Assembly (NCBI GenBank): GCA_963736445.1
Contig: CAVTOY010000014.1
Span: forward strand, 186,001-250,000
From: Thiosocius sp963736445
GTDB taxonomy: Bacteria > Pseudomonadota > Gammaproteobacteria > Chromatiales > Chromatiaceae
Direction: 5' to 3'
DNA: 64,000 nucleotides
Under the pieces are notes generated by a model. It ran no database searches and was not told the origin of the DNA. It saw only the letters and a list, made by a program, of their open reading frames with translations. Made by a program: the position numbers and the translations under genes. Positions 45,095 through 53,741 of this stretch are shown one piece after another. Positions within the stretch are counted from its first letter, which is position 1; each line of letters starts with the position of its first letter.

Positions 45095-45712
45095 ATGCGT
45101 CGCAGAGGCTCGAGGCATTCTCGATCGACCGATCCTTTCATCGACCTCTTGTTCAACGCCCTGCTCGGATTCACCTTTCTGTTCCTGGTCTCGGTGATGT
45201 TCATGAACCCGGAGGCGCGCAAGGGACGGATCAACCTCAAAGCGGAATACATCATCTCTGTGACCTGGCCGGAGCTGCTGGCAGACGACATCGATCTCTG
45301 GGTGGAGGACCCTATCGGCGAGACCGTGTCCTACCTTCGCAAGGACGCCGGCTGGCTGCACCTCGATCGCGATGATCGCGGCGAGATCAACGACACCATC
45401 ATCGTCGACGGCAGAGAGATCGTGTACCCGATCAATCAGGAAGTGGTCACGATTCGCGGCGTGATCCCCGGCGAGTACACCGTCAATCTCTATTACTACA
45501 CGGCGGCCCAACCCAAAGGCGTGGAGGCCTTGGTGAAAGTGGAAAAGGTCAATCCGACGCTGCAGACGGTATTCGTGCGCAAGGTCCTGTTGGCAGCTCA
45601 GGACATCGAACAAACGGTGGTTCGTTTTACCCTGGATCAAAAAGGCCACATACAGGGCTTGAATCAACTCCAAAAAAGGCTCACACCCTATGCACTCGAG
45701 CCCGGCCCCTAG
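45095..45712 (+). CDS. ExbD/MotB-like protein with beta-rich periplasmic domain
   Basis: A 205-residue protein. After a basic start (MRRRGSRHSRSTDPF), a single transmembrane helix follows the motif DPFIDLLFNALLGFTFLFLV, whose Asp residues are placed like the proton-carrying Asp of ExbD/TolR. The periplasmic part has DIDLWVEDPIGETVSYL, LDRDDRGEIND and GEYTVNLYYY, resembling DUF2135-like carbohydrate-binding-type beta sandwiches rather than the ExbD or OmpA-like domains. The ATG at 45095 has TTGAGG six bases upstream. It probably pairs with the TolQ-like subunit to turn proton flow into periplasmic motion. Confidence 0.72.
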   Translation: MRRRGSRHSRSTDPFIDLLFNALLGFTFLFLVSVMFMNPEARKGRINLKAEYIISVTWPELLADDIDLWVEDPIGETVSYLRKDAGWLHLDRDDRGEINDTIIVDGREIVYPINQEVVTIRGVIPGEYTVNLYYYTAAQPKGVEALVKVEKVNPTLQTVFVRKVLLAAQDIEQTVVRFTLDQKGHIQGLNQLQKRLTPYALEPGP

Positions 45713-45715
45713 CCT

Positions 45716-46216
45716 GTGGAATCCCTGATTTCGCTGCTCTATGTCGTCCCGTTGGCGCTAGTCGGTCTTGTCGTTGCAGCCGAGGGCCGGCGACCGCGCT
45801 GGCTAATCATCGTGATTCTGGTTGCACTGCCGTTTTTTTACGTCGGTCATTACGTGCTGCTGAAGGGCATGCAGGGCTGGCCGACGGAGGCACCGCTACC
45901 TGAGCGTTTCGAGCTGGTCGCCTTTGATGTCAGCGAGCCAAGACCGATGACTGAGCAGCGCGGCGATATCCTGCTGTGGGTGCGAACGACGCAGGCGCAG
46001 CAGCCGCGAGTCCATCGGCTGGACTATCGCCGGGATCTCCACCAATCTCTGCTTGCGGCCGGCGAACGTCTGTCAGAGGGCAAAACACAGGTCGGTGAGC
46101 GTCGCGCCCAGCACGGCGGCACGCGTGGAGAATCCGGCGACCGCCCGCCCGCAGACAATATTGTGTTTCGCGATCAGTTACGCCCCAGACTCCCCGCAAA
46201 ACAGGCCGGTGACTAG
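45716..46216 (+). CDS. Membrane protein of unknown function, third gene of the proton-channel cluster
   Basis: A 166-residue product from a GTG three bases after the previous stop. Two hydrophobic helices at the N-terminus (LISLLYVVPLALVGLVVAA and WLIIVILVALPFFYVGHYVLL, seen as LALVGLVVAA and IIVILVALPFFYVGHYV) are followed by a soluble domain (PLPERFELVAFDVSEPRP; GDILLWVRTTQAQQPRVHRL) and a charged tail. The tight spacing with the two upstream genes suggests a three-component complex. I do not recognise the family. Confidence 0.6.
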   Translation: MESLISLLYVVPLALVGLVVAAEGRRPRWLIIVILVALPFFYVGHYVLLKGMQGWPTEAPLPERFELVAFDVSEPRPMTEQRGDILLWVRTTQAQQPRVHRLDYRRDLHQSLLAAGERLSEGKTQVGERRAQHGGTRGESGDRPPADNIVFRDQLRPRLPAKQAGD

Positions 46217-46248
46217 CCTATGGAGACATATGGCGGGCATCCGCGCAA

Positions 46249-46273
46249 AACAAAGCCGGCAAACGCCGGCGTT
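46249..46273 (-). terminator. Rho-independent terminator after ihfB
   Basis: On the minus strand, GCCGGC-GTTT-GCCGGC (46270 to 46255) forms a 6-bp GC hairpin with a 4-base loop, followed by TTTGTTTT. It lies about 30 bp beyond the ihfB stop and also separates it from the convergent membrane-protein gene. Confidence 0.8.
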
Positions 46274-46303
46274 GATGCAAAGTGGCAAGGCTCGCAGGCC
46301 AGG

Positions 46304-46624
46304 TCAACCAAGGCCCTCGCGCTGTGTCGCCAATTCGATCTCGAACTTCTCGTTTACGCGTTCACGCAGTTCCTTACCCGGTTTGAAGTGCGGCACGTAT
46401 TTACCGCTCAGCTCAACCGAGTCTCCAGTCTTGGGATTGCGACCCATCCGCGGCGGCCGAAAATGCAGCGAGAAGCTACCGAAACCGCGGATTTCAATGC
46501 GTTCGCCAGAGGCCAGCGCCTGGCTCATTTGCTCGATCATGCACTTGACCGCGAGTTCTACGTCACGATAGGCCAGATGGCTCTGCTCCCGCGCAATGAC
46601 TTCGATCAGTTCCGATTTGGTCAT
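46304..46624 (-). CDS. ihfB: Integration host factor beta subunit
   Basis: A 106-residue HU/IHF-family DNA-bending protein. MTKSELIEVIAREQSHL, GERIEIRGFGSFSLHFRPPR and the DNA-intercalating arm GRNPKTGDSVELSGKYVPHFKPGKELRERVN (seen as GRNPKTGDSVEL and HFKPGKELRERV) identify the beta subunit. The conserved Pro of the arm is in GRNPKTG. It works as a heterodimer with IhfA in nucleoid structure, recombination and sigma-54 promoters. Location directly after rpsA is the conserved gammaproteobacterial arrangement. Confidence 0.96.
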   Translation of the reverse strand: MTKSELIEVIAREQSHLAYRDVELAVKCMIEQMSQALASGERIEIRGFGSFSLHFRPPRMGRNPKTGDSVELSGKYVPHFKPGKELRERVNEKFEIELATQREGLG

Positions 46625-46696
46625 TTGAACCCTGCCAGTCTCAAATGAATCGGGCGGCCGGGGCCGCCGTCATCGATTTCGCGATCGCGCGACCGC

Positions 46697-48376
46697 TTAT
46701 TCTTTGTTGGCGTCAAGGTGGTCTTTCAACAGATCACCAAACGCAGTAGTGCCCGCACTGGCAGCATCGCTCGAATAGGTGGCGATCGCTGCCTTCTCTT
46801 CTTCGTAGTCCTTGGCCTTGATCGACAGGCTGATCGTGCGGTTCTTACGATCGATGCCCATGAATTTGGCGTCTACGCTGTCGCCTTCCTTCAGCACGAC
46901 GCGGGCATCCTCTACCCGATCACGTGACAACTCGGATGCACGCAGGTAGCCCTCGACACCATCGGCCAGTGCAATAACGGCCCCTTTGGCATCGACCTCC
47001 TGAACCGTACCTTTGACGATGGTGCCCTTCTCATGGGTGGCCAAAAAGCTTGAGATCGGATCTTTGTCCAGCTGCTTGATGCCCAGGGAGATGCGCTCGC
47101 GCTCCGGATCCACCGCCAGAACTACCGTCTCGAGCTCTTGACCCTTCTTGTAGTTTCTGATCATTGCCTCACCGGTATCGTCCCAGGAGATATCCGACAG
47201 GTGCACCAGGCCATCGATGCCGCCATCCAGGCCAATGAAGATACCGAAATCGGTGATCGACTTGATGACACCGCTGACATGATCGCCTTTGTTGAACCTC
47301 TGCGAGAAGTCGTCCCATGGGTTGGCTTGACACTGCTTCATGCCGAGCGAGATGCGGCGACGCTCTTCGTCGATATCCAGCACCACGACTTCCACCTCGT
47401 CGCCGAGCTGCACCACCTTGCTTGGGTGCACGTTCTTGTTGGTCCAGTCCATCTCTGAGACATGCACCAGGCCTTCGACGCCGTCCTCGATCTCGACGAA
47501 GGCGCCATAGTCGGCGATGTTGGTGACTTTACCGAACAGGCGCGTGCTCTCTGGGTAGCGCCGTGTGATGTTTTCCCACGGATCTTCGCCCATCTGTTTA
47601 AGGCCGAGCGACACGCGCATCTTCTCGCGGTCGAACTTGAGCACTTTGACGTCGATCTCGTCGCCGATCTCAACCACCTCCGAGGGATGTTTCACACGCT
47701 TCCAGGCCATATCGGTGATGTGCAGCAGGCCGTCGATGCCGCCGAGGTCGACGAACGCGCCATAGTCGGTGAGGTTCTTGACCACACCCTTGATCTCCTG
47801 CCCTTCCTGGAGGTTCTCCAGTAGCTTCTCGCGGTCTTCGCTGTACTCCTTTTCGACCACCGCGCGTCGTGACACCACGACATTGTTGCGTTTTTGATCG
47901 AGTTTGATCACCTTGAATTCGAGGTCCTTGCCTTCCAGGTAGGACGTGTCCCGCACCGGGCGGACATCGACCAGGGAGCCAGGAAGGAACGCGCGAATCT
48001 GGTCGAGTTCGACAGTGAAGCCCCCTTTGACCTTGCCGTTGATGCGGCCAACCACGATTTCCTCTGCCTCGAAGGCCTTTTCCAGCTTATGCCACGCGTG
48101 GTGGCGCTTGGCCTTCTCGCGCGACAGGCGGGTGGACCCAAAACCGTCTTCGACGGCATCCAGGGCGACCTCCACCTGATCACCGACCGCGCACTCTACG
48201 TTTCCGTCGAAGTCCGTGAACTGGCTTTTTGGAATGACACCCTCGGATTTCAAACCCGCATTGACGATCACGACGTCGTTCTCGATGGCGACAACGGTAC
48301 CAATGACGATGGCGCCGGGCTGGAGGTTGGTGTTGTTGAGGCTCTGTTCAAAGAGCTCGGCAAAGCTTTCAGACAT
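46697..48376 (-). CDS. rpsA: 30S ribosomal protein S1
   Basis: A 559-residue S1 (E. coli 557) with six S1 RNA-binding repeats; recurring signatures are VKNLTDYGAFVDLGGIDGLL, VTNIADYGAFVEIEDGVEGL, and IKSITDFGIFIGLDGGIDGL, each followed by a histidine-containing strand (HITDMAW, HVSEMDW, HLSDISW). It helps load mRNA onto the 30S subunit. It follows cmk in the conserved cmk-rpsA-ihfB order. A perfect hairpin overlaps the cmk stop in the 120-bp gap upstream. Confidence 0.97.
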   Translation of the reverse strand: MSESFAELFEQSLNNTNLQPGAIVIGTVVAIENDVVIVNAGLKSEGVIPKSQFTDFDGNVECAVGDQVEVALDAVEDGFGSTRLSREKAKRHHAWHKLEKAFEAEEIVVGRINGKVKGGFTVELDQIRAFLPGSLVDVRPVRDTSYLEGKDLEFKVIKLDQKRNNVVVSRRAVVEKEYSEDREKLLENLQEGQEIKGVVKNLTDYGAFVDLGGIDGLLHITDMAWKRVKHPSEVVEIGDEIDVKVLKFDREKMRVSLGLKQMGEDPWENITRRYPESTRLFGKVTNIADYGAFVEIEDGVEGLVHVSEMDWTNKNVHPSKVVQLGDEVEVVVLDIDEERRRISLGMKQCQANPWDDFSQRFNKGDHVSGVIKSITDFGIFIGLDGGIDGLVHLSDISWDDTGEAMIRNYKKGQELETVVLAVDPERERISLGIKQLDKDPISSFLATHEKGTIVKGTVQEVDAKGAVIALADGVEGYLRASELSRDRVEDARVVLKEGDSVDAKFMGIDRKNRTISLSIKAKDYEEEKAAIATYSSDAASAGTTAFGDLLKDHLDANKE

Positions 48377-48485
48377 TTAATGATTCCCGATCCACACTGA
48401 GCGGACCCTAGTACCGGTGGCTAAACCAATCCGGATTTGTCAAGTTTCGGTCAGACCACCCGGCCATTCCGGGCAACCCAGTTAA

Positions 48486-48503
48486 CTGACGGCAGTCCGT
48501 CAG
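48486..48503 (-). other. Perfect hairpin between cmk and rpsA
   Basis: CTGACGG-CAGT-CCGTCAG forms a 7-bp stem with a 4-base loop and includes the cmk stop codon. Downstream on the minus strand is TTAACTGGG, so the U-tract is poor. It could be a weak terminator or attenuator, or an mRNA processing site that lets rpsA be expressed more than cmk. Confidence 0.45.
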
Positions 48504-49174
48504 GTCGGTGTCGCGAAGCAGCGACGGGCCTGTCGCAACACCCGTTCCACCACGTCGTCGATACTCAGCGCCGTCGAATCGATTTCGACGGCATCGGCGG
48601 CCGCCACCAACGGTGACACCGCGCGACCGCTATCCCGTGCATCGCGTTCTTTCAAATCTGCCGTAAGGGCGGCGAGATTAGCAGGCAATCCTTTTTCTTT
48701 CAACTGCTTATAGCGCCTTTGGGCCCGTTCTTCAGCGCTGGCCGTCAAGAAAATCTTCACCCCGGCCGCGGGAAAGACCGTGGTTCCCATGTCACGACCG
48801 TCAGCAACCAGGCCGGGCAGCTGCGCATACCCGCGTTGCCAGTCGAGCAAGGCGGCCCGCACTCCTGGCATAGCCGCCACCTTCGAGGCGTTGCTTCCAG
48901 CCGTCTCGGTGCGGATGAGGTCGGTCACCTCGATGGCGTCCAGCCATACCCTTCCATCCTTAAATTCAACATTAAGTCTTGATGCTATTTGATTGATTTT
49001 ATTTTCATTCGAAAATCCTATGCCGGCCTGTGCCACGGCATGGCCGACCAGCCGATAGAGGGCACCGGAGTCGAGCAGCCGCCAGCCCAGTCGATCGGCA
49101 ACGCGTTGCGAGACCGTCCCTTTGCCGGATCCACTCGGTCCGTCGACGGTGATAATCGGCACCCGATCAACCAT
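48500..49174 (-). CDS. cmk: Cytidylate kinase
   Basis: A 224-residue CMP/dCMP kinase. The P-loop DGPSGSGKGTVSQRVADRLG is at residues 11-30, LDSGALYR near 36, and VADGRDMGTTVFPAAGVKIFLTASAEERA (seen as DGRDMGTTVFP) near 125. Length matches E. coli Cmk (227). It overlaps the 3' end of aroA by 8 bp, so the two are translated from one message, the usual aroA-cmk-rpsA order. Confidence 0.95.
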   Translation of the reverse strand: MVDRVPIITVDGPSGSGKGTVSQRVADRLGWRLLDSGALYRLVGHAVAQAGIGFSNENKINQIASRLNVEFKDGRVWLDAIEVTDLIRTETAGSNASKVAAMPGVRAALLDWQRGYAQLPGLVADGRDMGTTVFPAAGVKIFLTASAEERAQRRYKQLKEKGLPANLAALTADLKERDARDSGRAVSPLVAAADAVEIDSTALSIDDVVERVLRQARRCFATPT

Positions 49175-50489
49175 GCGCGGCCGCCACGCGCAAGCCGGCC
49201 GCGCACGCCAGCGCGACGAAACCGGGAAACGAGGTATTTACATTCGCACAATCGGTGATCGCGATCTCCCGGTCGGCGCGCAGAGCAGCGATGGCAAAGG
49301 CCATCGCAATCCGGTGATCGCCGTGGCTATGCACGGTTCCACCGCCGATCTTCGGACCACCCTGTATCACAATGCCGTCTGGCGTCGGGTGTGCGGCGAC
49401 GCCGAGCGTTTGTAATCCGTCGGCCATCGCCAGAATGCGATCCGACTCCTTGACCCGGAGTTCTTCGGCCCCAGTCAATACCGTCTCACCCTCGGCGCAG
49501 GCGGCAGCCACAAACAGCGCCGGGAATTCATCGATCGCCAGCGGGACCTGAGCGTGCGGGATCCGAACGCCGCGTAAAGCCGCCGAACGCACGCGAAGGT
49601 CTGCCACCGGCTCGCCGCCAATCTCGCGCAGATTCAGTACCTGAATATCGGCACCCATCAGGCGCAAGATGTTGATCACACCGTCGCGCGTCGGGTTCAT
49701 CCCTACATGCTCGAGCAACAGGTCCGAATCCTTGGCAATGCTGGCGCCCACCAGGAAGAACGCAGCCGATGAGATATCGGCCGGCACATCGATGTCGCAG
49801 GCCCGCAGGCGGCCACCGCCAGAGAGGCAGACGGTTTGGCCTGTGCGCCGCAGCGGGTAACCGAATCCCTGCAACATGCGCTCAGTATGGTCGCGGGTCG
49901 GTGCCGGCTCGTGGACACAGGTATCACCCTGCGCATACATGCCCGCCAGCAACAGACAAGACTTTACCTGGGCACTAGCTACCGGCATGCGATAGTCGAT
50001 CCCCTGCAGCCCCTCGACCGGCCGTATCTGCAACGGCGCGGTGCCACCCTCGGCCGTCTCGATCCGTGCGCCCATAGCGACCAGAGGGTCGGTTACCCGG
50101 CGCATCGGTCGTCGCGACAAAGAGGCATCGCCGACCAGCGTAACAACCAGGCCCTGCCCCGCCAGCAAACCCGACATCAAGCGCATCGATGTCCCCGAGT
50201 TGCCGAGATCCAACGCCGCGGCCGGCGCCTGCAGCCCACGCATGCCCACACCATGGACGGTTACGCGGCCGTCCTCCGGTCCCTCAATCGCAACCCCCAA
50301 GGCACGAAAGGCATGCAGTGTCGCGAGACTATCCTCGCCCTCCAGGAAACCACGGATCCGGGTAACGCCCTCGGCGAGCGCGCCGAGCATGATGGAACGA
50401 TGTGAGATCGACTTGTCGCCTGGGACACGTAGCGTGCCGTGCAGCCGGCCACCAGGGCTGGCCAGAAACTGGAGGTCGCTGGAAACCAA
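49167..50489 (-). CDS. aroA: 3-phosphoshikimate 1-carboxyvinyltransferase (EPSP synthase)
   Basis: A 440-residue EPSP synthase, sixth step of the shikimate pathway. Signatures: VPGDKSISHRSIMLGALAEG near residue 22, LDLGNSGTSMRLMSGLLAGQ near 95, and EELRVKESDRI near 345, with HGDHRIAMAFA near 390. The sequence LGNSGTSMR (not the E. coli LGNAGTAMR) places it with class II-type enzymes, which are often less sensitive to glyphosate; this is an expectation, not a measurement. The start is a TTG at 50489 with AAAGGA upstream. Confidence 0.95.
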   Translation of the reverse strand: MVSSDLQFLASPGGRLHGTLRVPGDKSISHRSIMLGALAEGVTRIRGFLEGEDSLATLHAFRALGVAIEGPEDGRVTVHGVGMRGLQAPAAALDLGNSGTSMRLMSGLLAGQGLVVTLVGDASLSRRPMRRVTDPLVAMGARIETAEGGTAPLQIRPVEGLQGIDYRMPVASAQVKSCLLLAGMYAQGDTCVHEPAPTRDHTERMLQGFGYPLRRTGQTVCLSGGGRLRACDIDVPADISSAAFFLVGASIAKDSDLLLEHVGMNPTRDGVINILRLMGADIQVLNLREIGGEPVADLRVRSAALRGVRIPHAQVPLAIDEFPALFVAAACAEGETVLTGAEELRVKESDRILAMADGLQTLGVAAHPTPDGIVIQGGPKIGGGTVHSHGDHRIAMAFAIAALRADREIAITDCANVNTSFPGFVALACAAGLRVAAAHG

Positions 50490-50593
50490 TATCGAATCCT
50501 TTGTAGATAACGCGCGGAAAGGCTAATCGCAGGCGTTCAAAAAGACAAGTATTTGCTGAAAAAACATGTGCTTAAACGAACATCAGATGCAGC

Positions 50594-51466
50594 TCAAAGG
50601 CCATCCACATAACGGTCTCGCGCCGCCTTTGCGCGCTCGAAAATTGCCAACAGCGCTTCGGCATCCGCGGAATCGATGCGCAATGCTAGCTCATTCATCT
50701 CTTCCGCGAAGCCGGCCAACATTGGGCCGAGCGCCTTGCGGTTGGCAATGCAGATGTCTCGCCACATCACGGGATTGCTCGAGGCAATCCGGGTGAAGTC
50801 ACGGAATCCACCTGCGGCATAACGAAATATCTCATCGTTCGCCTTCATCCGCGCAAGCATATCCACCAGACCGAAGGCCAGCATATGCGGCAAATGGCTG
50901 GTCGCAGCCAGGACTTCATCATGGTGCGCGACGGACATCTCGCTGACCTCGGCGCCACAGACCTGCCACATCTCTCGCACGCGCGCCACGGCCTCCGGAC
51001 TATTGCCCTCGAGCGGCGTAAGGATTATGCGTCGCCGTTGGTAGAGGTCGGCCAGGGAGGCCGCCACGCCGTTCTTTTCAGTGCCGGCGATCGGGTGGCC
51101 GGGAATGAAGCGCGGCAGCAACGCTGGCGCCGCCGCGTGACAATCGGCAACCACACTGCCCTTGGCACTTCCGGCATCGGTAACTAGCGCATGCGCGGGC
51201 AGGGTGTTGCCTATTGCCGCAAAGGCTTCACGCATCGCGCCGAGCGGCACGGCAAGAAAGACCATATCCGCATCGGCCGCGGCGGCGGCCACATCATGCG
51301 TGTAACGATCGATCACACCCAGCGCCACTGCCTCCTCTAGGTTGGCCTTGCTGCGGCCGCAGCCAATGACTTCGTCAACATAGCCTTTGGCGCGCAACGC
51401 ACGCGCCAGTGAACCGCCGATCAATCCGACCCCGACGACCGCCAAGGTGCCGATCCCGCCGCTCAA
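50594..51466 (-). CDS. tyrA: Prephenate dehydrogenase
   Basis: A 290-residue NAD-dependent enzyme converting prephenate to 4-hydroxyphenylpyruvate for tyrosine. The Rossmann motif VVGVGLIGGSLARALRAKG is at the N-terminus and HPIAGTEKNGVAAS near residue 125, followed by ATSHLPHMLAFGLVD near 190, the conserved dehydrogenase helices. No chorismate mutase domain is fused and no C-terminal ACT domain is present, unlike the TyrA proteins of some relatives. It overlaps hisC by 4 bp. Confidence 0.92.
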   Translation of the reverse strand: MSGGIGTLAVVGVGLIGGSLARALRAKGYVDEVIGCGRSKANLEEAVALGVIDRYTHDVAAAAADADMVFLAVPLGAMREAFAAIGNTLPAHALVTDAGSAKGSVVADCHAAAPALLPRFIPGHPIAGTEKNGVAASLADLYQRRRIILTPLEGNSPEAVARVREMWQVCGAEVSEMSVAHHDEVLAATSHLPHMLAFGLVDMLARMKANDEIFRYAAGGFRDFTRIASSNPVMWRDICIANRKALGPMLAGFAEEMNELALRIDSADAEALLAIFERAKAARDRYVDGL

Positions 51467-52560
51467 AGCACCTGCTCCAGCGCCTTAAGGAAACGCGCGT
51501 TTTCATCGTCGATTCCGACGCTCACGCGCAAATGGTTAGGCAGCTCATAGTTGGCGATAGGGCGGGTCACCACGCCCAGGCGCAGCAGCGCCTGATCCAC
51601 CGGTCCGGCATCACGACCGAGGTCTATGGCGAGAAAGTTTCCCGACGACGGAATGTAATTCAGACCAAGACGTCCGACACCTTCGACCAGCTGGCGCATC
51701 CCCGCGTCATTTACGGCCACCGAGCGCTGGATATATTCCTGATCGCCCAGCGCCGCCAGGGCCGCCGCTTGAGCAAAGCTATCGACATTGAACGGTTGGC
51801 GCACGCGATTCAATAGGTCCGCAATGTCTGGATGCGACAAGCCATAACCGATGCGCAGCGCGGCCAGCCCATAGGCCTTGGAGAACGTCCGCGTGACGAT
51901 CAAGTTGGAAAAATCACCCAACCACTGGCTGACATCGGGGTGGTCTTCCGCGTGCACGTACTCGAAGTACGCCTCGTCCACCACGACAATAGTGTTCGCC
52001 GGGACGGCCTCGATAAACGCCCGCAGCGGCGCGGCCGTCAACCGGGTACCGGTCGGGTTGTTGGGGTTGGCAATCCAGACAACGGCCGTATGATCGGTGA
52101 TCATTGCCTGCATAGCGGCAAGGTCATGACCGAAGTCCGCGGCGGGAGCGACCCGCAGCGTGGCACCGACAGCGGTGCTGCTGAGCGCGTAGACCGCGAA
52201 GGCATACTGTGAAAACAGACTATCGCGCCCCGGCCAGAGAAATACGCGCGCAATCATGTCCAGCACATCGTTGGAGCCGTTTCCGACCGTCACGCAGGCC
52301 AAAGAAACGCCGTGACGGTCGGCCAGCGCAGTGCGCAGGGCATAGGCGCCGCCATCCGGATAGCGCGTCAGGGCATTCATTTCAGCGGCCAGCGCCGCCC
52401 GCACACGCGAACTGGGACCCAGCGGATTCTCATTGGACGCCAACTTGATGGAGCCGGCGATACCCAGTTCCCGCTCGAGTTCGGCAAGTGGCTTGCCCGG
52501 CACATAGGGTCGGAGTTGGGCCAGCCCTGGGGCTGCGATATCGAGAAAACGATTAGCCAA
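51463..52560 (-). CDS. hisC: Histidinol-phosphate aminotransferase
   Basis: A 365-residue PLP-dependent class I/II aminotransferase. ASNENPLGPS near residue 38, NPNNPTGT near 165, VVDEAYFEYVH near 195, and the PLP-binding lysine in TRTFSKAYGLAALRIGYG near 225 are in the expected order. In this gene block between pheA and tyrA the enzyme often also transaminates aromatic keto acids (HisC2/AroJ-like), so a tyrosine/phenylalanine role is as likely as histidine. The start is a TTG directly after the pheA stop. Confidence 0.9.
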   Translation of the reverse strand: MANRFLDIAAPGLAQLRPYVPGKPLAELERELGIAGSIKLASNENPLGPSSRVRAALAAEMNALTRYPDGGAYALRTALADRHGVSLACVTVGNGSNDVLDMIARVFLWPGRDSLFSQYAFAVYALSSTAVGATLRVAPAADFGHDLAAMQAMITDHTAVVWIANPNNPTGTRLTAAPLRAFIEAVPANTIVVVDEAYFEYVHAEDHPDVSQWLGDFSNLIVTRTFSKAYGLAALRIGYGLSHPDIADLLNRVRQPFNVDSFAQAAALAALGDQEYIQRSVAVNDAGMRQLVEGVGRLGLNYIPSSGNFLAIDLGRDAGPVDQALLRLGVVTRPIANYELPNHLRVSVGIDDENARFLKALEQVL

Positions 52561-53646
52561 TCAGACTACCGCCTTGGGATAAGAGCCAAGCTCTTTGTAC
52601 ATCCCCGCCTGCTGCCTGAGCGTTTGCAGTGCGGCGGCGAGCTGTTCGTCCTCCCGATGACCGTTGATGTCGACGAAGAAGACGTAGTCCCAATTGCCGC
52701 GGCGCGACGGGCGCGATTCAATCCGCGTCATACTGATGCCGTGCTCAGCGAGCGGGGCCAGCAGTCGGTACAACCCTCCCGCCTCGTTGCGCGTCGATAT
52801 CAACAGGCTGGTCTTGTCGTCACCGGAGCGTGGCACCGACTGTTGGCCGATGACCAAGAAACGCGTCGTGTTGCCGGCATCATCCTCGATGTTCGGCGCC
52901 ATCACCTGCAGGTCATATAATTCGGCCGCCATCGCGCTGGCGATCGCTGCGCTGTGCTCCGCCTGCTTGGCACGCTTGGCTGCTTCGGCGTTGCTGCCGA
53001 CGGGCACGCGTTCGACGAACGGCAGATGACGATCGAGCCAGCCACGGCATTGCGCCAGGGACTGCTGATGCGAATACACGGTTTTCAGGGTGCTGAGATC
53101 GGCCGTCTGTCCCAGCAGATTGTGGTGAATGCGCAGACTCACTTCACCGCATATCTGCAACGGCGAGTTGAGGAACATGTCGAGGGTGTGGCTGACCACA
53201 CCCTCACTCGAATTCTCGACCGGCACTACCCCGTAGTGACAGCCGCCGCTCTCCACCTCTTGGAAGACATCCGATATCGCGGTCAGGGGTAAGGTGCTGA
53301 CTGCATGACCAAAGTGCTTCAGCGCGGCCGCCTGGGTGAAGGTGCCCTCGGGTCCGAGAAAGCCAATCTTCAGCGGCAGCTCCAGCGCCAGACATTCCGA
53401 CATGATTTCGCGGAACAACCGCGCCACTGCTTCACTGTCCAAGGGTCCCTGATTGCGCGCCTTGATGGCACGCAGCACTTGCGCCTCGCGTTCCGGACGG
53501 TAGAACAAGACCTCGGTGTCGGCGGCCAGCTTGATCTGCGCGACCTCCTGCGCGGCCAGAGCACGCGCGTTCAGCAGATCGTGAAGCTGCCGGTCGATAT
53601 CGTCGATACGACTGCGTATCGCGGCAAGTTGCTGTTCTTCGCTCAT
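52561..53646 (-). CDS. pheA: Bifunctional chorismate mutase/prephenate dehydratase
   Basis: A 361-residue P-protein. Residues 1-90 form an AroQ chorismate mutase (IRSRIDDIDRQLHDLLNARA). Residues about 93-270 form the dehydratase (GFLGPEGTFTQAAALKHFG; VPVENSSEGVV; NTTRFLVIG with the catalytic TRF). Residues 275-361 form an ACT domain with the phenylalanine-binding motif MTRIESRPSRRG. It makes phenylpyruvate for phenylalanine and is probably feedback-inhibited by it. It is followed without a gap by hisC. Confidence 0.96.
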   Translation of the reverse strand: MSEEQQLAAIRSRIDDIDRQLHDLLNARALAAQEVAQIKLAADTEVLFYRPEREAQVLRAIKARNQGPLDSEAVARLFREIMSECLALELPLKIGFLGPEGTFTQAAALKHFGHAVSTLPLTAISDVFQEVESGGCHYGVVPVENSSEGVVSHTLDMFLNSPLQICGEVSLRIHHNLLGQTADLSTLKTVYSHQQSLAQCRGWLDRHLPFVERVPVGSNAEAAKRAKQAEHSAAIASAMAAELYDLQVMAPNIEDDAGNTTRFLVIGQQSVPRSGDDKTSLLISTRNEAGGLYRLLAPLAEHGISMTRIESRPSRRGNWDYVFFVDINGHREDEQLAAALQTLRQQAGMYKELGSYPKAVV

Positions 53647-53741
53647 TCCAGACCTTCAACCCGCCTATTGCGTCAGACCGGAAGCTGCATCATACCTGCT
53701 AGCGCCGCCGCCCTCATGTGAGCACCGATGAGCGAAAAACT

